Of a DNA stretch of 64,000 bases, positions 56,944-64,000 are shown in pieces. The notes below the pieces were generated by a model. It was not told the origin of the DNA. It searched no databases and was given only the letters and a program-made list of their open reading frames with translations. The stretch comes from Psychrobacter fulvigenes (GTDB lineage Bacteria > Pseudomonadota > Gammaproteobacteria > Pseudomonadales > Moraxellaceae): assembly GCF_904846155.1 (NCBI RefSeq), contig NZ_CAJGZP010000001.1:124001-188000 (forward strand). The letters are read 5' to 3'. Within the stretch, counting starts at the first letter, position 1. The number at the start of each line of letters is the position of its first letter. The position numbers and the translations under genes are program-made.

Positions 56944-58314
56944 TTTTTAACATTTCAGCGCAGAATTCCCCTACTTCTAAAGTAGTGGGATGAATGCGTT
57001 ATTGATAACTACCCTTACTCCCTATGGTATTATAATTAATAATCATAACGCCAATTAACAACAAGCTCCTTATGACCAAGCAAATCCTAAAAGCCTATAA
57101 AGTCAGGCTGTACCCTAATGAAGAACAGCAAATATTCTTTGCCAAATCATTCGGCTGCACACGCTTTATCTGGAATAGGATGCTTAGTGACAAGATTGAT
57201 CATTACAACGAGCATAAGACCGAGCTTAAAAACACTCCAGCTCAATACAAAAAAGAGTTTGAATGGCTAAGAGAAGTCGATAGCCTGGCACTGGCTAACG
57301 TCCAGCAAAACCTAAGAGCCGCTTATAGCACCTTTTTCAAAAGCGGGTTTGGCTTCCCTAAGTTCAAGAAAAAAGGTCAGCGTGACAGCTACACTACCAA
57401 TAATCAAAAAGGCACAGTAGCGGTCACAAACAACACCGTCAAACTGCCTAAGATTGGTCATATCAACGCTAAGTTCCCAAATAAAATAAATGGCCTAATC
57501 AAAAGTGCCACCATCAGCAAAACCCCATCAGGCAAGTACTATGCCAGCTTATTGGTTGAAACGGTTGTCGAGGTATTACCTAAGACTGGCTCTAACATCG
57601 GCCTTGATTTAGGGTTAACCGACTTCATCGTCTTGTCGGATGGCACAAAAGTGGCTAATCCTAAGTTCTTATCGAAACTGCAAGATAGGCTTACGCGAGA
57701 ACAGAAAATACTGGCCAAGCGTACAGCAGTGGCCAAAGCCGATCAACGCAAGCTGTCTGACAGCCGCAACTATCAAAAGCAAAAAATCAAAGTCGCTAAG
57801 GTATATGAAAAAATAACCAATACCCGAAAAGACTTTCTACATAAACTCTCATTCAATCTCATCAAAAACCACGATGTGATTGCCATAGAGGACTTAAACG
57901 TCAAAGGCATGGTTAAGAATAAAAAGTTAGCTAAAGCCATATCAGACAGCTCATGGTCAGCGTTTACCACCATGCTGGCTTATAAAGCGGACTGGTACGG
58001 CAAAACGCTGGTGAAAATAGACAGATGGTATCCATCTTCTAAAACCTGCTCAGGGTGCGCTCATGTGCTGACTAAGGCTGAGCTACCATTACAGGTGAGA
58101 TCATGGAATTGCCCAAGTTGCTTGCAGGACAATGATAGAGACATCAACGCCAGTATCAATATCCTAAACGAAGGATTGAAGCTGCCCACACTCAAAACCG
58201 TCGGTGCGACGGGGTTAGCTTAGTCCATTTGCCTAACCGCTGATACAAAACATTGTATCAAGTATGGGTATTACCTAAGAAACCCTCACCTCTATAGGTG
58301 GTGGGTAGTTCATA
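56944..58314 (+). mobile_element. IS200/IS605-group element with TnpB only, copy 2
   Basis: 1371 bases, 3 longer than copy 1. The end hairpins are the same (left 56968-56988), and the first ~125 bases are almost identical to copy 1. The flanks differ entirely, and the insertion lies inside MITE copy C. No tnpA. Confidence 0.85.
57072..58223 (+). CDS. tnpB: TnpB RNA-guided nuclease, IS200/IS605 group (copy 2)
   Basis: 383 residues, one more than copy 1 (an extra residue at KSGFGFP). The RuvC-like triad is intact: D in NIGLDLGLTDF, E in IAIEDLNVKGM and D in NDRDINAS. The zinc ribbon CSGC and CPSC is intact. Differences from copy 1 cluster (for example the DHYNEHKT segment, the VVEVLPKTGSNIG segment and the TAVAKADQRKL segment), while other stretches are identical. 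This points to two lineages or gene conversion rather than a fresh duplication. Confidence 0.93.
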   Translation: MTKQILKAYKVRLYPNEEQQIFFAKSFGCTRFIWNRMLSDKIDHYNEHKTELKNTPAQYKKEFEWLREVDSLALANVQQNLRAAYSTFFKSGFGFPKFKKKGQRDSYTTNNQKGTVAVTNNTVKLPKIGHINAKFPNKINGLIKSATISKTPSGKYYASLLVETVVEVLPKTGSNIGLDLGLTDFIVLSDGTKVANPKFLSKLQDRLTREQKILAKRTAVAKADQRKLSDSRNYQKQKIKVAKVYEKITNTRKDFLHKLSFNLIKNHDVIAIEDLNVKGMVKNKKLAKAISDSSWSAFTTMLAYKADWYGKTLVKIDRWYPSSKTCSGCAHVLTKAELPLQVRSWNCPSCLQDNDRDINASINILNEGLKLPTLKTVGATGLA

Positions 58315-58332
58315 GTATCTTAACTAACTATA
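58315..58332. repeat. MITE-like repeat copy C, right end
   Basis: TTAACTAACTATA matches the AACTGACTATA end of copies A and B at 10 of 12 final positions. It completes the repeat that the TnpB element interrupted. Confidence 0.5.
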
Positions 58333-58379
58333 GTTCGAGAGTAAGTTTCTCTTCCATAAATCTTCCATAAAAAAATCCC

Positions 58380-58390
58380 GCACACTGGCG
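58380..58390. repeat. IS4-element target site duplication, left
   Basis: GCACACTGGCG, repeated exactly at 59784-59794. Confidence 0.85.
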
Positions 58391-59783
58391 TAATGCCAGT
58401 CAGTTAAGGCTGACTGGTATTTTTTTTGGGATATTTTTGTGGTTTACCCTTAACCACCCTCGGGCAAGATCGCTTTCTGCGTTCAGGAATGACAAACAAT
58501 TTTCCTTCCTCTAAAACTGCATCTAACAACTTAGGGAAGAGTCCTGCAGCCTGTAAAGGCGCAAACCGTAAAAGATCAACAATCGTAATAGACACCATAT
58601 GAAAGCTAATTCGTAGAGGGCTAACCTTAGCTCTAACTGCCATATATCGCATCAAACGTCTTATCAGATTATAAGCAATCATAAGCCCCCAGAACTCTTG
58701 TAACACAAGCTGTGGCAGCTTACTTCTTAACAACAGCCCGTGCTGTAGATCAGACTTAATTTCCCTAAAAGCCATCTCGATCTCCCAGCGCTGCAAGTAC
58801 AGCTGTGCCACTTTATCCTTAGTAAAGCGTTTATCATCTATTAAAGAGGTGATGTATCGTCTTATCTTACCCTCATAACGACACTCAATTAATCGAGCTT
58901 GCCAAGTATCGGGTAGGTTTGGATTTTTCTTTTGAGCTTGGGGAGAAACCGGCATTTGTATCAAGTAGTCCCCTTCACTAAAGGTTTCAATCACAGTGTA
59001 ACGCAGATTATCTTTAGCCCGCATGAGCCAGTGACTGTTTGGATGGGTTTGTTGCCAACTAATCAGTAGGTCTGCTGAGAAATAGGCTCTATCAAAGAGC
59101 GTAATGCTGTTGTCTTGAATATTTAGCTGACGGGCTAATGTGATCTCTCCTTGACCCATATCTCCAAGGGTTGTGTCAATGATCTCATGCGTGTCAGTAT
59201 TGATCAGGCATACCGAACGCATTTGGGGATAGGGCGCCTCTTTAGTTCTGCCTTTGCTTGAACTAAAGTACTGAAGGTTCTCATCAGTATAGGGTAGTGA
59301 GTATACGACACCGTCTACAGCTTGGACGCTAAGTCCCATAAAGTCTTGCTGCTGGGCTCGTGATTCTGTTTGGTAGTGAGCACTTAGTTGATGAAATAGC
59401 TGCTTTAGAGGCTCATGCCCGAGGCGTTGTCTTGCTTGTACCACTGCACTGGGTACGCAGGCCTGTGAGTCTATATTAAGCCGCATCTGCTCTGTGATAT
59501 ACCAAATTGAACGGTTTCGATATAAAGCTGTGCCGATGACTATCCAAACAACGTGTTCGGCAGGTAGCTTACGCCTTCTAATGCTCGCCTTGCCGGTATA
59601 CTCTAAAGCTTGCTGTATCCACTCAGGATCTATTAATTCACTAAATTGTTCTAGGGTGTCTGGAATCCTTTTATGCGTCTCATTAATAGCGTCTTGTAGT
59701 CTCATAGTAAAATAGCCCATCTACTTATTAGATGGGCTATTTTATTACTTTTATTGAGTTTTTGCCTTAACTGACTGGCATTA
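58391..59783 (-). mobile_element. IS4-family insertion sequence (1393 bp)
   Basis: Terminal inverted repeats of 20 bases (TAATGCCAGTCAGTTAAGGC at each end, reading inward) flank one transposase gene. An exact 11-bp target duplication GCACACTGGCG lies outside both ends. Joining the flanks without the element restores a perfect terminator, ATCCCGC-ACACTG-GCGGGAT with A- and T-runs. Confidence 0.93.
58404..59705 (-). CDS. IS4-family DDE transposase
   Basis: About 433 residues from the ATG at 59705; an ATG five codons upstream is also in frame. The IS4 N-terminal domain (RLQDAINETHKRIPDTLEQF) is followed by the DDE core. First D in VQAVDGVVYSLP, second D in ITLFDRAYFSADLL, and E in the YREK signature YLQRWEIEMAFREIK (Y-x2-R-x3-E-x6-K). 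Complete and probably active. It is transcribed in the same direction as gltA. Confidence 0.95.
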   Translation of the reverse strand: MRLQDAINETHKRIPDTLEQFSELIDPEWIQQALEYTGKASIRRRKLPAEHVVWIVIGTALYRNRSIWYITEQMRLNIDSQACVPSAVVQARQRLGHEPLKQLFHQLSAHYQTESRAQQQDFMGLSVQAVDGVVYSLPYTDENLQYFSSSKGRTKEAPYPQMRSVCLINTDTHEIIDTTLGDMGQGEITLARQLNIQDNSITLFDRAYFSADLLISWQQTHPNSHWLMRAKDNLRYTVIETFSEGDYLIQMPVSPQAQKKNPNLPDTWQARLIECRYEGKIRRYITSLIDDKRFTKDKVAQLYLQRWEIEMAFREIKSDLQHGLLLRSKLPQLVLQEFWGLMIAYNLIRRLMRYMAVRAKVSPLRISFHMVSITIVDLLRFAPLQAAGLFPKLLDAVLEEGKLFVIPERRKRSCPRVVKGKPQKYPKKNTSQP

Positions 59784-59794
59784 GCACACTGGCG
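59784..59794. repeat. IS4-element target site duplication, right
   Basis: GCACACTGGCG, exact copy of 58380-58390. Confidence 0.85.
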
Positions 59795-59832
59795 GGATTT
59801 TTGTTGTTTCAATATCTAGTATCTGTTCAAAA

Positions 59833-61113
59833 TTACTTACGATCTTCAGTTTTGACAAAATCGCGCTTTACTTCACCAGTATATAACTGACGTGGGCGAC
59901 CGATTTTGAATGGTGCGCTGTGCATCTCTAACCAATGACTGATCCAACCAGAGGTACGAGCCAATGAGAAAATCACAGTAAACATTGACGTTGGAATGCC
60001 GATGGCTTTTAGAATAATGCCAGAGTAGAAGTCAACGTTTGGATACAAATTACGCTCGATGAAGAACGGATCTTCTAAAGCAATTTTTTCGAGCTCCATC
60101 GCTAATTCAAGCTTAGGATCATCGATACCTAGCGCTTCTAATACTTCATCAGAGGCCTGTTTAAGCACTTGAGCGCGTGGGTCGAAGTTCTTATAGACAC
60201 GGTGACCAAAGCCCATGAGTTTCACTTCACGGCTTTTCACTTTTTCCATAAATGCAGGAACGTTTTCAACAGTACCGATCTCATCTAACATCTCAAGTAC
60301 TGCTTCGTTGGCACCACCATGTGATGGGCCCCATAACGCAGCAATACCAGCAGCGATACAAGCGTATGGGTTTGCGCCAGTAGAGCCAGCCAGACGTACC
60401 GTAGACGTTGAAGCGTTTTGCTCATGATCCGCATGCAAAGTAAAGATTTTGTCCATTGCTCTTGCAACAACAGGGTTTACTTTATAGTCAACGTCACCAG
60501 GGGTAGCAAACATCATGTACAAGAAGTTTTCAGCATAGCTAAAGTCATTGCGTGGATACATGAACGGCTCGCCCTGTGAGTATTTATAACTCATCGCAGC
60601 CAGCGTTGGCATTTTGGCAATCAGACGAATAGCCGTGATCTCACGATGCTCTTCATTACTGATATCTAAGTCTTCATGATAAAACGCTGATAGAGCACCA
60701 ACGACACCGACCATAATGGCCATCGGGTGTGCGTCACGGCGGAAGCCTTCAAAGAACTTACGCAGCTGATCATGAACACCAGTGTGTTTACGAATTTTTT
60801 CAAAGAAGTCTGCTTTTTGTTCGCTATTAGGCAGGTCGCCGTGGATGAGGGCATAAGCCACTTCTAAATATTCAGCATTGTTTGCTAGTTGATCGATAGG
60901 GTAGCCGCGATGCAGCAGCTCGCCTTTACCACCGTCGATAAAGGTGATTTTTGACTCGACAGGGGCAGTTACTTTAAAGCCAGGATCGTAAGACCAGTAA
61001 CCAGACTCTTGTAAGGCAGCAACATCAATAACTGGGCGTCCTAGAGTTCCTTTAGTAATAGGGAGTTGGTAATCCTTACCATCTACTGTTAGTGTGGCAT
61101 TGTTATCAGCCAT
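59833..61113 (-). CDS. gltA: Citrate synthase
   Basis: GltA condenses oxaloacetate and acetyl-CoA. 426 residues, as for hexameric gram-negative enzymes. Catalytic segments: the first His in [11 protein letters not shown], the second in [15 protein letters not shown], and Asp in [12 protein letters not shown]. The start ATG follows GAGAGGAAATT. It is divergent from sdhCDA across about 1.1 kb. The terminator at its 3' end has been split by the IS4 element. Confidence 0.97.
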   Translation of the reverse strand: MADNNATLTVDGKDYQLPITKGTLGRPVIDVAALQESGYWSYDPGFKVTAPVESKITFIDGGKGELLHRGYPIDQLANNAEYLEVAYALIHGDLPNSEQKADFFEKIRKHTGVHDQLRKFFEGFRRDAHPMAIMVGVVGALSAFYHEDLDISNEEHREITAIRLIAKMPTLAAMSYKYSQGEPFMYPRNDFSYAENFLYMMFATPGDVDYKVNPVVARAMDKIFTLHADHEQNASTSTVRLAGSTGANPYACIAAGIAALWGPSHGGANEAVLEMLDEIGTVENVPAFMEKVKSREVKLMGFGHRVYKNFDPRAQVLKQASDEVLEALGIDDPKLELAMELEKIALEDPFFIERNLYPNVDFYSGIILKAIGIPTSMFTVIFSLARTSGWISHWLEMHSAPFKIGRPRQLYTGEVKRDFVKTEDRK

Positions 61114-61156
61114 AATTTCCTCTCCGTTGGTTTTAGCTTGTTAGAGTAAAAGTGCT

Positions 61157-61194
61157 AACGATACAAACCTTCGTATCGTTAATTTCGTATCGTT
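61157..61194 (-). promoter_or_regulatory. Triplicated 8-mer in the gltA leader
   Basis: AACGATAC at 61157-61164, its reverse complement GTATCGTT at 61173-61180 and again at 61187-61194. On the gltA strand this is two direct copies and one inverted, forming one hairpin with an 8-base loop. It is 44 bases from the gltA start, so operator or RNA structure are both possible. Confidence 0.45.
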
Positions 61195-62043
61195 GATAGT
61201 ACAAATGAATAAACACGAATGAACTAATTTGGTAATTCAGCTATGTTACCAGTAATTAAGCGCGATTTGAAAAGACTTTTCATAGTGAGAGAGCCAAGAT
61301 ATATGGTTTAAAGGCATTTGTCCGCAGTAATATTTGTATCAAAATATGTCTATTTGCCAATTTGTTATAAAACACTCATTCTTGGACTCGCTAAAAAAAG
61401 CGGTCTATTATGATAAAATATGACTCTTTTTAACAACAGGCTATGAATAGGTTTTCTATTTAGCTTGGCAAAAACAGACAGTGCATGACTAACAGGAAAA
61501 CTTAGTCGAGTTTATAATAGATCAGGTATGCGCAACATTCTAGCAAACATATTACGCATATCTGGCTTTTTGTGAGAATAACTCTGATATTCACTATTTA
61601 GGGGATAAATTTGTAATTATCGGCCAGTCATTTTATAATTAGAAAAATTTGACTGACACTAATTTCGCTATATCCAATAATTACTTAGCAAAAGACACTC
61701 TACTAAGCATCAGATTTGCTGCTATTTTTTAGTCGCTAGTTGATGGTTAGCTCATAAATCAGAAGCTAAACAATAGTTTATGACTTGAATGTTGTTGTTA
61801 TTTGATCTATTTTTAGATAAGCATTGGTTTTAGAGTATAGTTATGTCTTTTTCAAAGACCAATTAGAAATAGACCAGATAACAATACTCAGCAATCAACG
61901 ATAATACCGTTGGCTGTTGCAGCCAAAGCATGATTATTGACTTACTTCACCGCTTACAATGACTAGATTCATTATGATTATATGATGAGGCAACACCTAT
62001 TGTTGACTGTCAAAAAGTAAGTGAGCTGTAAAGTAAGTAAACA

Positions 62044-62081
62044 TAGTATGTATCAGTGATTATAGTATGAATCAGTGATTG
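62044..62081 (+). repeat. Tandem 19-bp direct repeat upstream of sdhC
   Basis: Units TAGTATGTATCAGTGATTA and TAGTATGAATCAGTGATTG are adjacent and differ at two positions. Possible regulator-binding sites about 160 bases before sdhC. Confidence 0.5.
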
Positions 62082-62239
62082 TTGAAACTCATAGTGATAT
62101 GTAGTAGGACCTTAGCGAAGTCAGCTAGCTCTTCCTTACTTTATTCGTCTCGTGTGGTGCTATAGGCACTCAATGTTATTTAGTTTCATTGAATCCCCAT
62201 GGCAGATACAGGAGTATAACCGCAAAAAGGATGCCCGCT

Positions 62240-62617
62240 GTGAAAAGCAACCGACCCATTAACTTGCCTTTGAGCCAAGTGATTAGCGTTAATAGTTCGC
62301 CGATAGCCAGAGCCTCGATTTTACATCGTATCTCAGGAATTGTTCTTTTCTTATTGATTCCGGTAATGCTGTGGCTTTTACAAACCTCTTTATCTTCTCC
62401 TCAAGATTTTGTCGCTGTCTTTGATAATGTGCTTGTGCGTTTTGTTGCATGGGTTTTTGTCGCAGCAACCGCATACCATTTCGTGATGGGTGTTAAGCAC
62501 TTATTTGCGGATATGGGCTTCAACGAGGATCTTCAGTCAGGTAAAACAGCGTCAATTGTGAGCTTTGTTATTGCCGCTATATTGATCGTGCTGTCATTTA
62601 TATGGGTGATGTTCTAA
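62240..62617 (+). CDS. sdhC: Succinate dehydrogenase cytochrome b556 subunit
   Basis: SdhC anchors the SdhAB catalytic part to the inner membrane. About 125 residues from the GTG at 62240, which has AAGGA 8 bases upstream and gives the family-like start VKSNRPINLPL. ATGs at 62231 and 62189 are in frame but sit badly to the ribosome site. Signature SILHRISGIVLFLLIP contains the quinone-site residues; H in TAYHFVMGVKHLFADMG is the haem ligand region. Overlaps sdhD by one base (TAATG). Confidence 0.94.
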   Translation: MKSNRPINLPLSQVISVNSSPIARASILHRISGIVLFLLIPVMLWLLQTSLSSPQDFVAVFDNVLVRFVAWVFVAATAYHFVMGVKHLFADMGFNEDLQSGKTASIVSFVIAAILIVLSFIWVMF

Positions 62618-63003
62618 TGATTAAAAATGATACAGGAATTAAGAGCGCGACTGGTCTTACTGGCTCAGGCTCGCGCGATTGGGTAATGCAGCGTATTAGT
62701 GCCGTCGTATTGGCGGTATATTCCGTTGTCATGGTAGGTTTTTTTGTATTCAACGGTGATCTGACTTACGAGCAGTGGGTTGGTTTCATTACGAGCCTAC
62801 CGATGCGCTTACTAAGCTTGGTGGCAATCATTGCACTGGCAGCTCACGCTTGGGTAGGGATGTGGACGGTATTGACTGACTATATCCAATCTTCTGGGCA
62901 GCGCCTTGTGCTACAAGCTGTTATGATTATCGCAATTTTAGTATATCTATTTTGGGGCATCATGATTTTTTGGGGTAATGGCTTAGGTGTCGTTGCCGTT
63001 TAA
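62617..63003 (+). CDS. sdhD: Succinate dehydrogenase membrane anchor subunit
   Basis: SdhD, with SdhC, forms the membrane anchor that binds haem b and quinone. 128 residues from ATG 62617, one base overlapping the sdhC stop. GSGSRDWVMQRISAVVLAVY is the typical opening, and the H in ALAAHAWVGMWTVLTDYIQ the haem ligand segment. Three membrane helices. sdhA follows after 187 bases. Confidence 0.94.
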   Translation: MIKNDTGIKSATGLTGSGSRDWVMQRISAVVLAVYSVVMVGFFVFNGDLTYEQWVGFITSLPMRLLSLVAIIALAAHAWVGMWTVLTDYIQSSGQRLVLQAVMIIAILVYLFWGIMIFWGNGLGVVAV

Positions 63004-63190
63004 CTGTTTAATTCACTGTTAAAAAATGATGGCTATACACATTTTAGTAAGTGGCTGAAGATTGAATAAATAAAGTCCAGTAGGGGTGATTAGGTATCTA
63101 TACAATACAATGCCTTTTGCTGCTCCAATTAGACTGTCATCCAATCTTTGTATTACTTCCCAAGCATTAACAGGCATTAGGAAAATTGTA

Positions 63191-64000
63191 ATGGCAACAA
63201 GACAAGATAATACCATTAGCAACATCAAAACCCTCAACTATGACGCTGTCATCGTTGGTGGTGGTGGGTCAGGTATGCGTGCCTCCCTACAACTGGCCGA
63301 GTCAGGCATGAAGGTTGCGGTAATCACAAAAGTATTCCCAACGCGCTCGCATACAGTCGCCGCTCAAGGTGGTATCGGTGCTAGCCTTGGTAACATGAGT
63401 AATGACAACTGGCACTTCCACTTTTATGACACTGTCAAAGGGTCAGACTGGTTGGGCGACCAAGATGCCATTGAGTATATGTGCCGCGAAGCACCAAAAG
63501 TGGTGTATGAGCTTGAGCATATGGGCATGCCTTTTGACCGTAACGAAGATGGCACGATTTATCAGCGTCCATTTGGCGGTCATACCTCAAACTATGGCGA
63601 AAAAGCTGTACAACGTGCTTGTGCTGCTGCTGACCGTACAGGTCACGCACTATTGCATACGCTCTATCAAAGAAACTTAAAGCTGGGTGCTGAGTTTTTT
63701 ATTGAGTGGATTGCGCTAGATTTGATCAAAGATGAAGACGGCAATATCAATGGCGTCATCGCTATTGAGCAAGAAACAGGTACCGTCGCAGTATTTCAAG
63801 CGCCAGCCACGGTCATAGCGACTGGCGGAGCAGGTCGTATCTTTACCGCCTCTACCAACGCCTATATCAATACGGGTGACGGTCTTGGTATGGCAGTTCG
63901 TGCTGGTGTGCCTTTGCAGGATATGGAATTCTGGCAATTCCACCCAACGGGTGTGCATGGTGCCGGTGTGCTATTGACTGAAGGCTGCCGCGGTGAAGGC
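63191..64000 (+). CDS. sdhA: Succinate dehydrogenase flavoprotein subunit (3' end cut by window)
   Basis: First 270 of about 600 residues. FAD-binding [20 protein letters not shown], the covalent-flavin His in [18 protein letters not shown], and the active-site segment [25 protein letters not shown] are present. The frame is open to the window edge. Downstream sdhB is expected beyond it. Confidence 0.97.
   Translation, partial: MATRQDNTISNIKTLNYDAVIVGGGGSGMRASLQLAESGMKVAVITKVFPTRSHTVAAQGGIGASLGNMSNDNWHFHFYDTVKGSDWLGDQDAIEYMCREAPKVVYELEHMGMPFDRNEDGTIYQRPFGGHTSNYGEKAVQRACAAADRTGHALLHTLYQRNLKLGAEFFIEWIALDLIKDEDGNINGVIAIEQETGTVAVFQAPATVIATGGAGRIFTASTNAYINTGDGLGMAVRAGVPLQDMEFWQFHPTGVHGAGVLLTEGCRGEG

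Larger units (their letters stand above)
61114..62239. other. gltA-sdhC divergent regulatory region
   Basis: 1.1 kb, AT-rich, no convincing ORF. Near gltA are three copies of an 8-mer AACGATAC in dyad and direct arrangement (61157-61194). Near sdhC is a tandem 19-base direct repeat at 62044-62081. The rest shows nothing recognisable. Confidence 0.5.

Noticed and set aside
63019..63237. 72-codon minus-strand frame between sdhD and sdhA
   Set aside because: Overlaps the sdhA start, no ribosome site, breaks the operon; regarded as chance.

Overview
The window is a stretch of chromosome from a moderately AT-rich gammaproteobacterium. Gene order and protein character (polar N/S/Q/T-rich tails, fMet tRNA-rimP-nusA-infB-rbfA-truB-rpsO-pnp, pilBCD-coaE, argH/algZ-algR-hemCD, gltA//sdhCDA) point to Moraxellaceae, most likely Psychrobacter. 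A gene resembling Balon, the ribosome hibernation factor first described in Psychrobacter urativorans, supports this. The genus is inferred from recalled families and synteny, not from a search.

Layout. 1-8.4 kb: recN (cut by the window edge), ppnP behind a long leader with an operator-like array, rlmB convergent with coaE, and the type IV pilus genes pilD, pilC, pilB. 8.7-10.7 kb: tpiA, secG, tRNA-Leu(GAG), tRNA-fMet(CAU). 11.1-22.6 kb: the transcription/translation/RNA-decay cluster rimP, nusA, infB, rbfA, truB, rpsO, pnp, interrupted by a PfpI/DJ-1 gene and two tiny acidic ORFs. 22.7-31.1 kb: accessory and genus-specific genes: a possible 29-residue toxin-like peptide, a secreted protein, a transposase remnant, glsA, an acidic repetitive protein, a macro-domain-like protein paired with a membrane coiled-coil protein, yheV-prlC, and the Balon-like gene. 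31.2-40.6 kb: a TnpB-only IS, a nuclease-fold enzyme, an oxidoreductase, an AlkB homologue, a hydrolase, an ABC exporter, a DMT transporter and a class I aldolase. 40.6-51.8 kb: thiC with a TPP riboswitch, yggX, argH, algZ-algR, hemC-hemD-hemX and a thioesterase. 52-64 kb: ribB, rarA, a HELTH-motif protein, a lipoprotein, a second TnpB element, an IS4-family element, gltA, sdhC, sdhD and the start of sdhA.

Mobile DNA is concentrated at 56.8-59.8 kb. There a TnpB element lies inside a copy of a roughly 140-155 bp palindromic MITE-like repeat (two further copies at 43.6 and 51.8 kb). Next to it an IS4-family element with an 11-bp target duplication has split the intrinsic terminator of gltA.

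Most genes are housekeeping. The observations I consider most worth checking are the Balon-like gene, the toxin-like micro-ORF between terminators, the operator-like array and long leader before ppnP, the IS4 insertion into the gltA terminator, the two TnpB copies with predictable guide sequences, the degenerate AlgZ and RibB C-terminal domains, and perfect inverted repeats at the algR stop codon and before secG. No CRISPR array, prophage or plasmid origin was seen.
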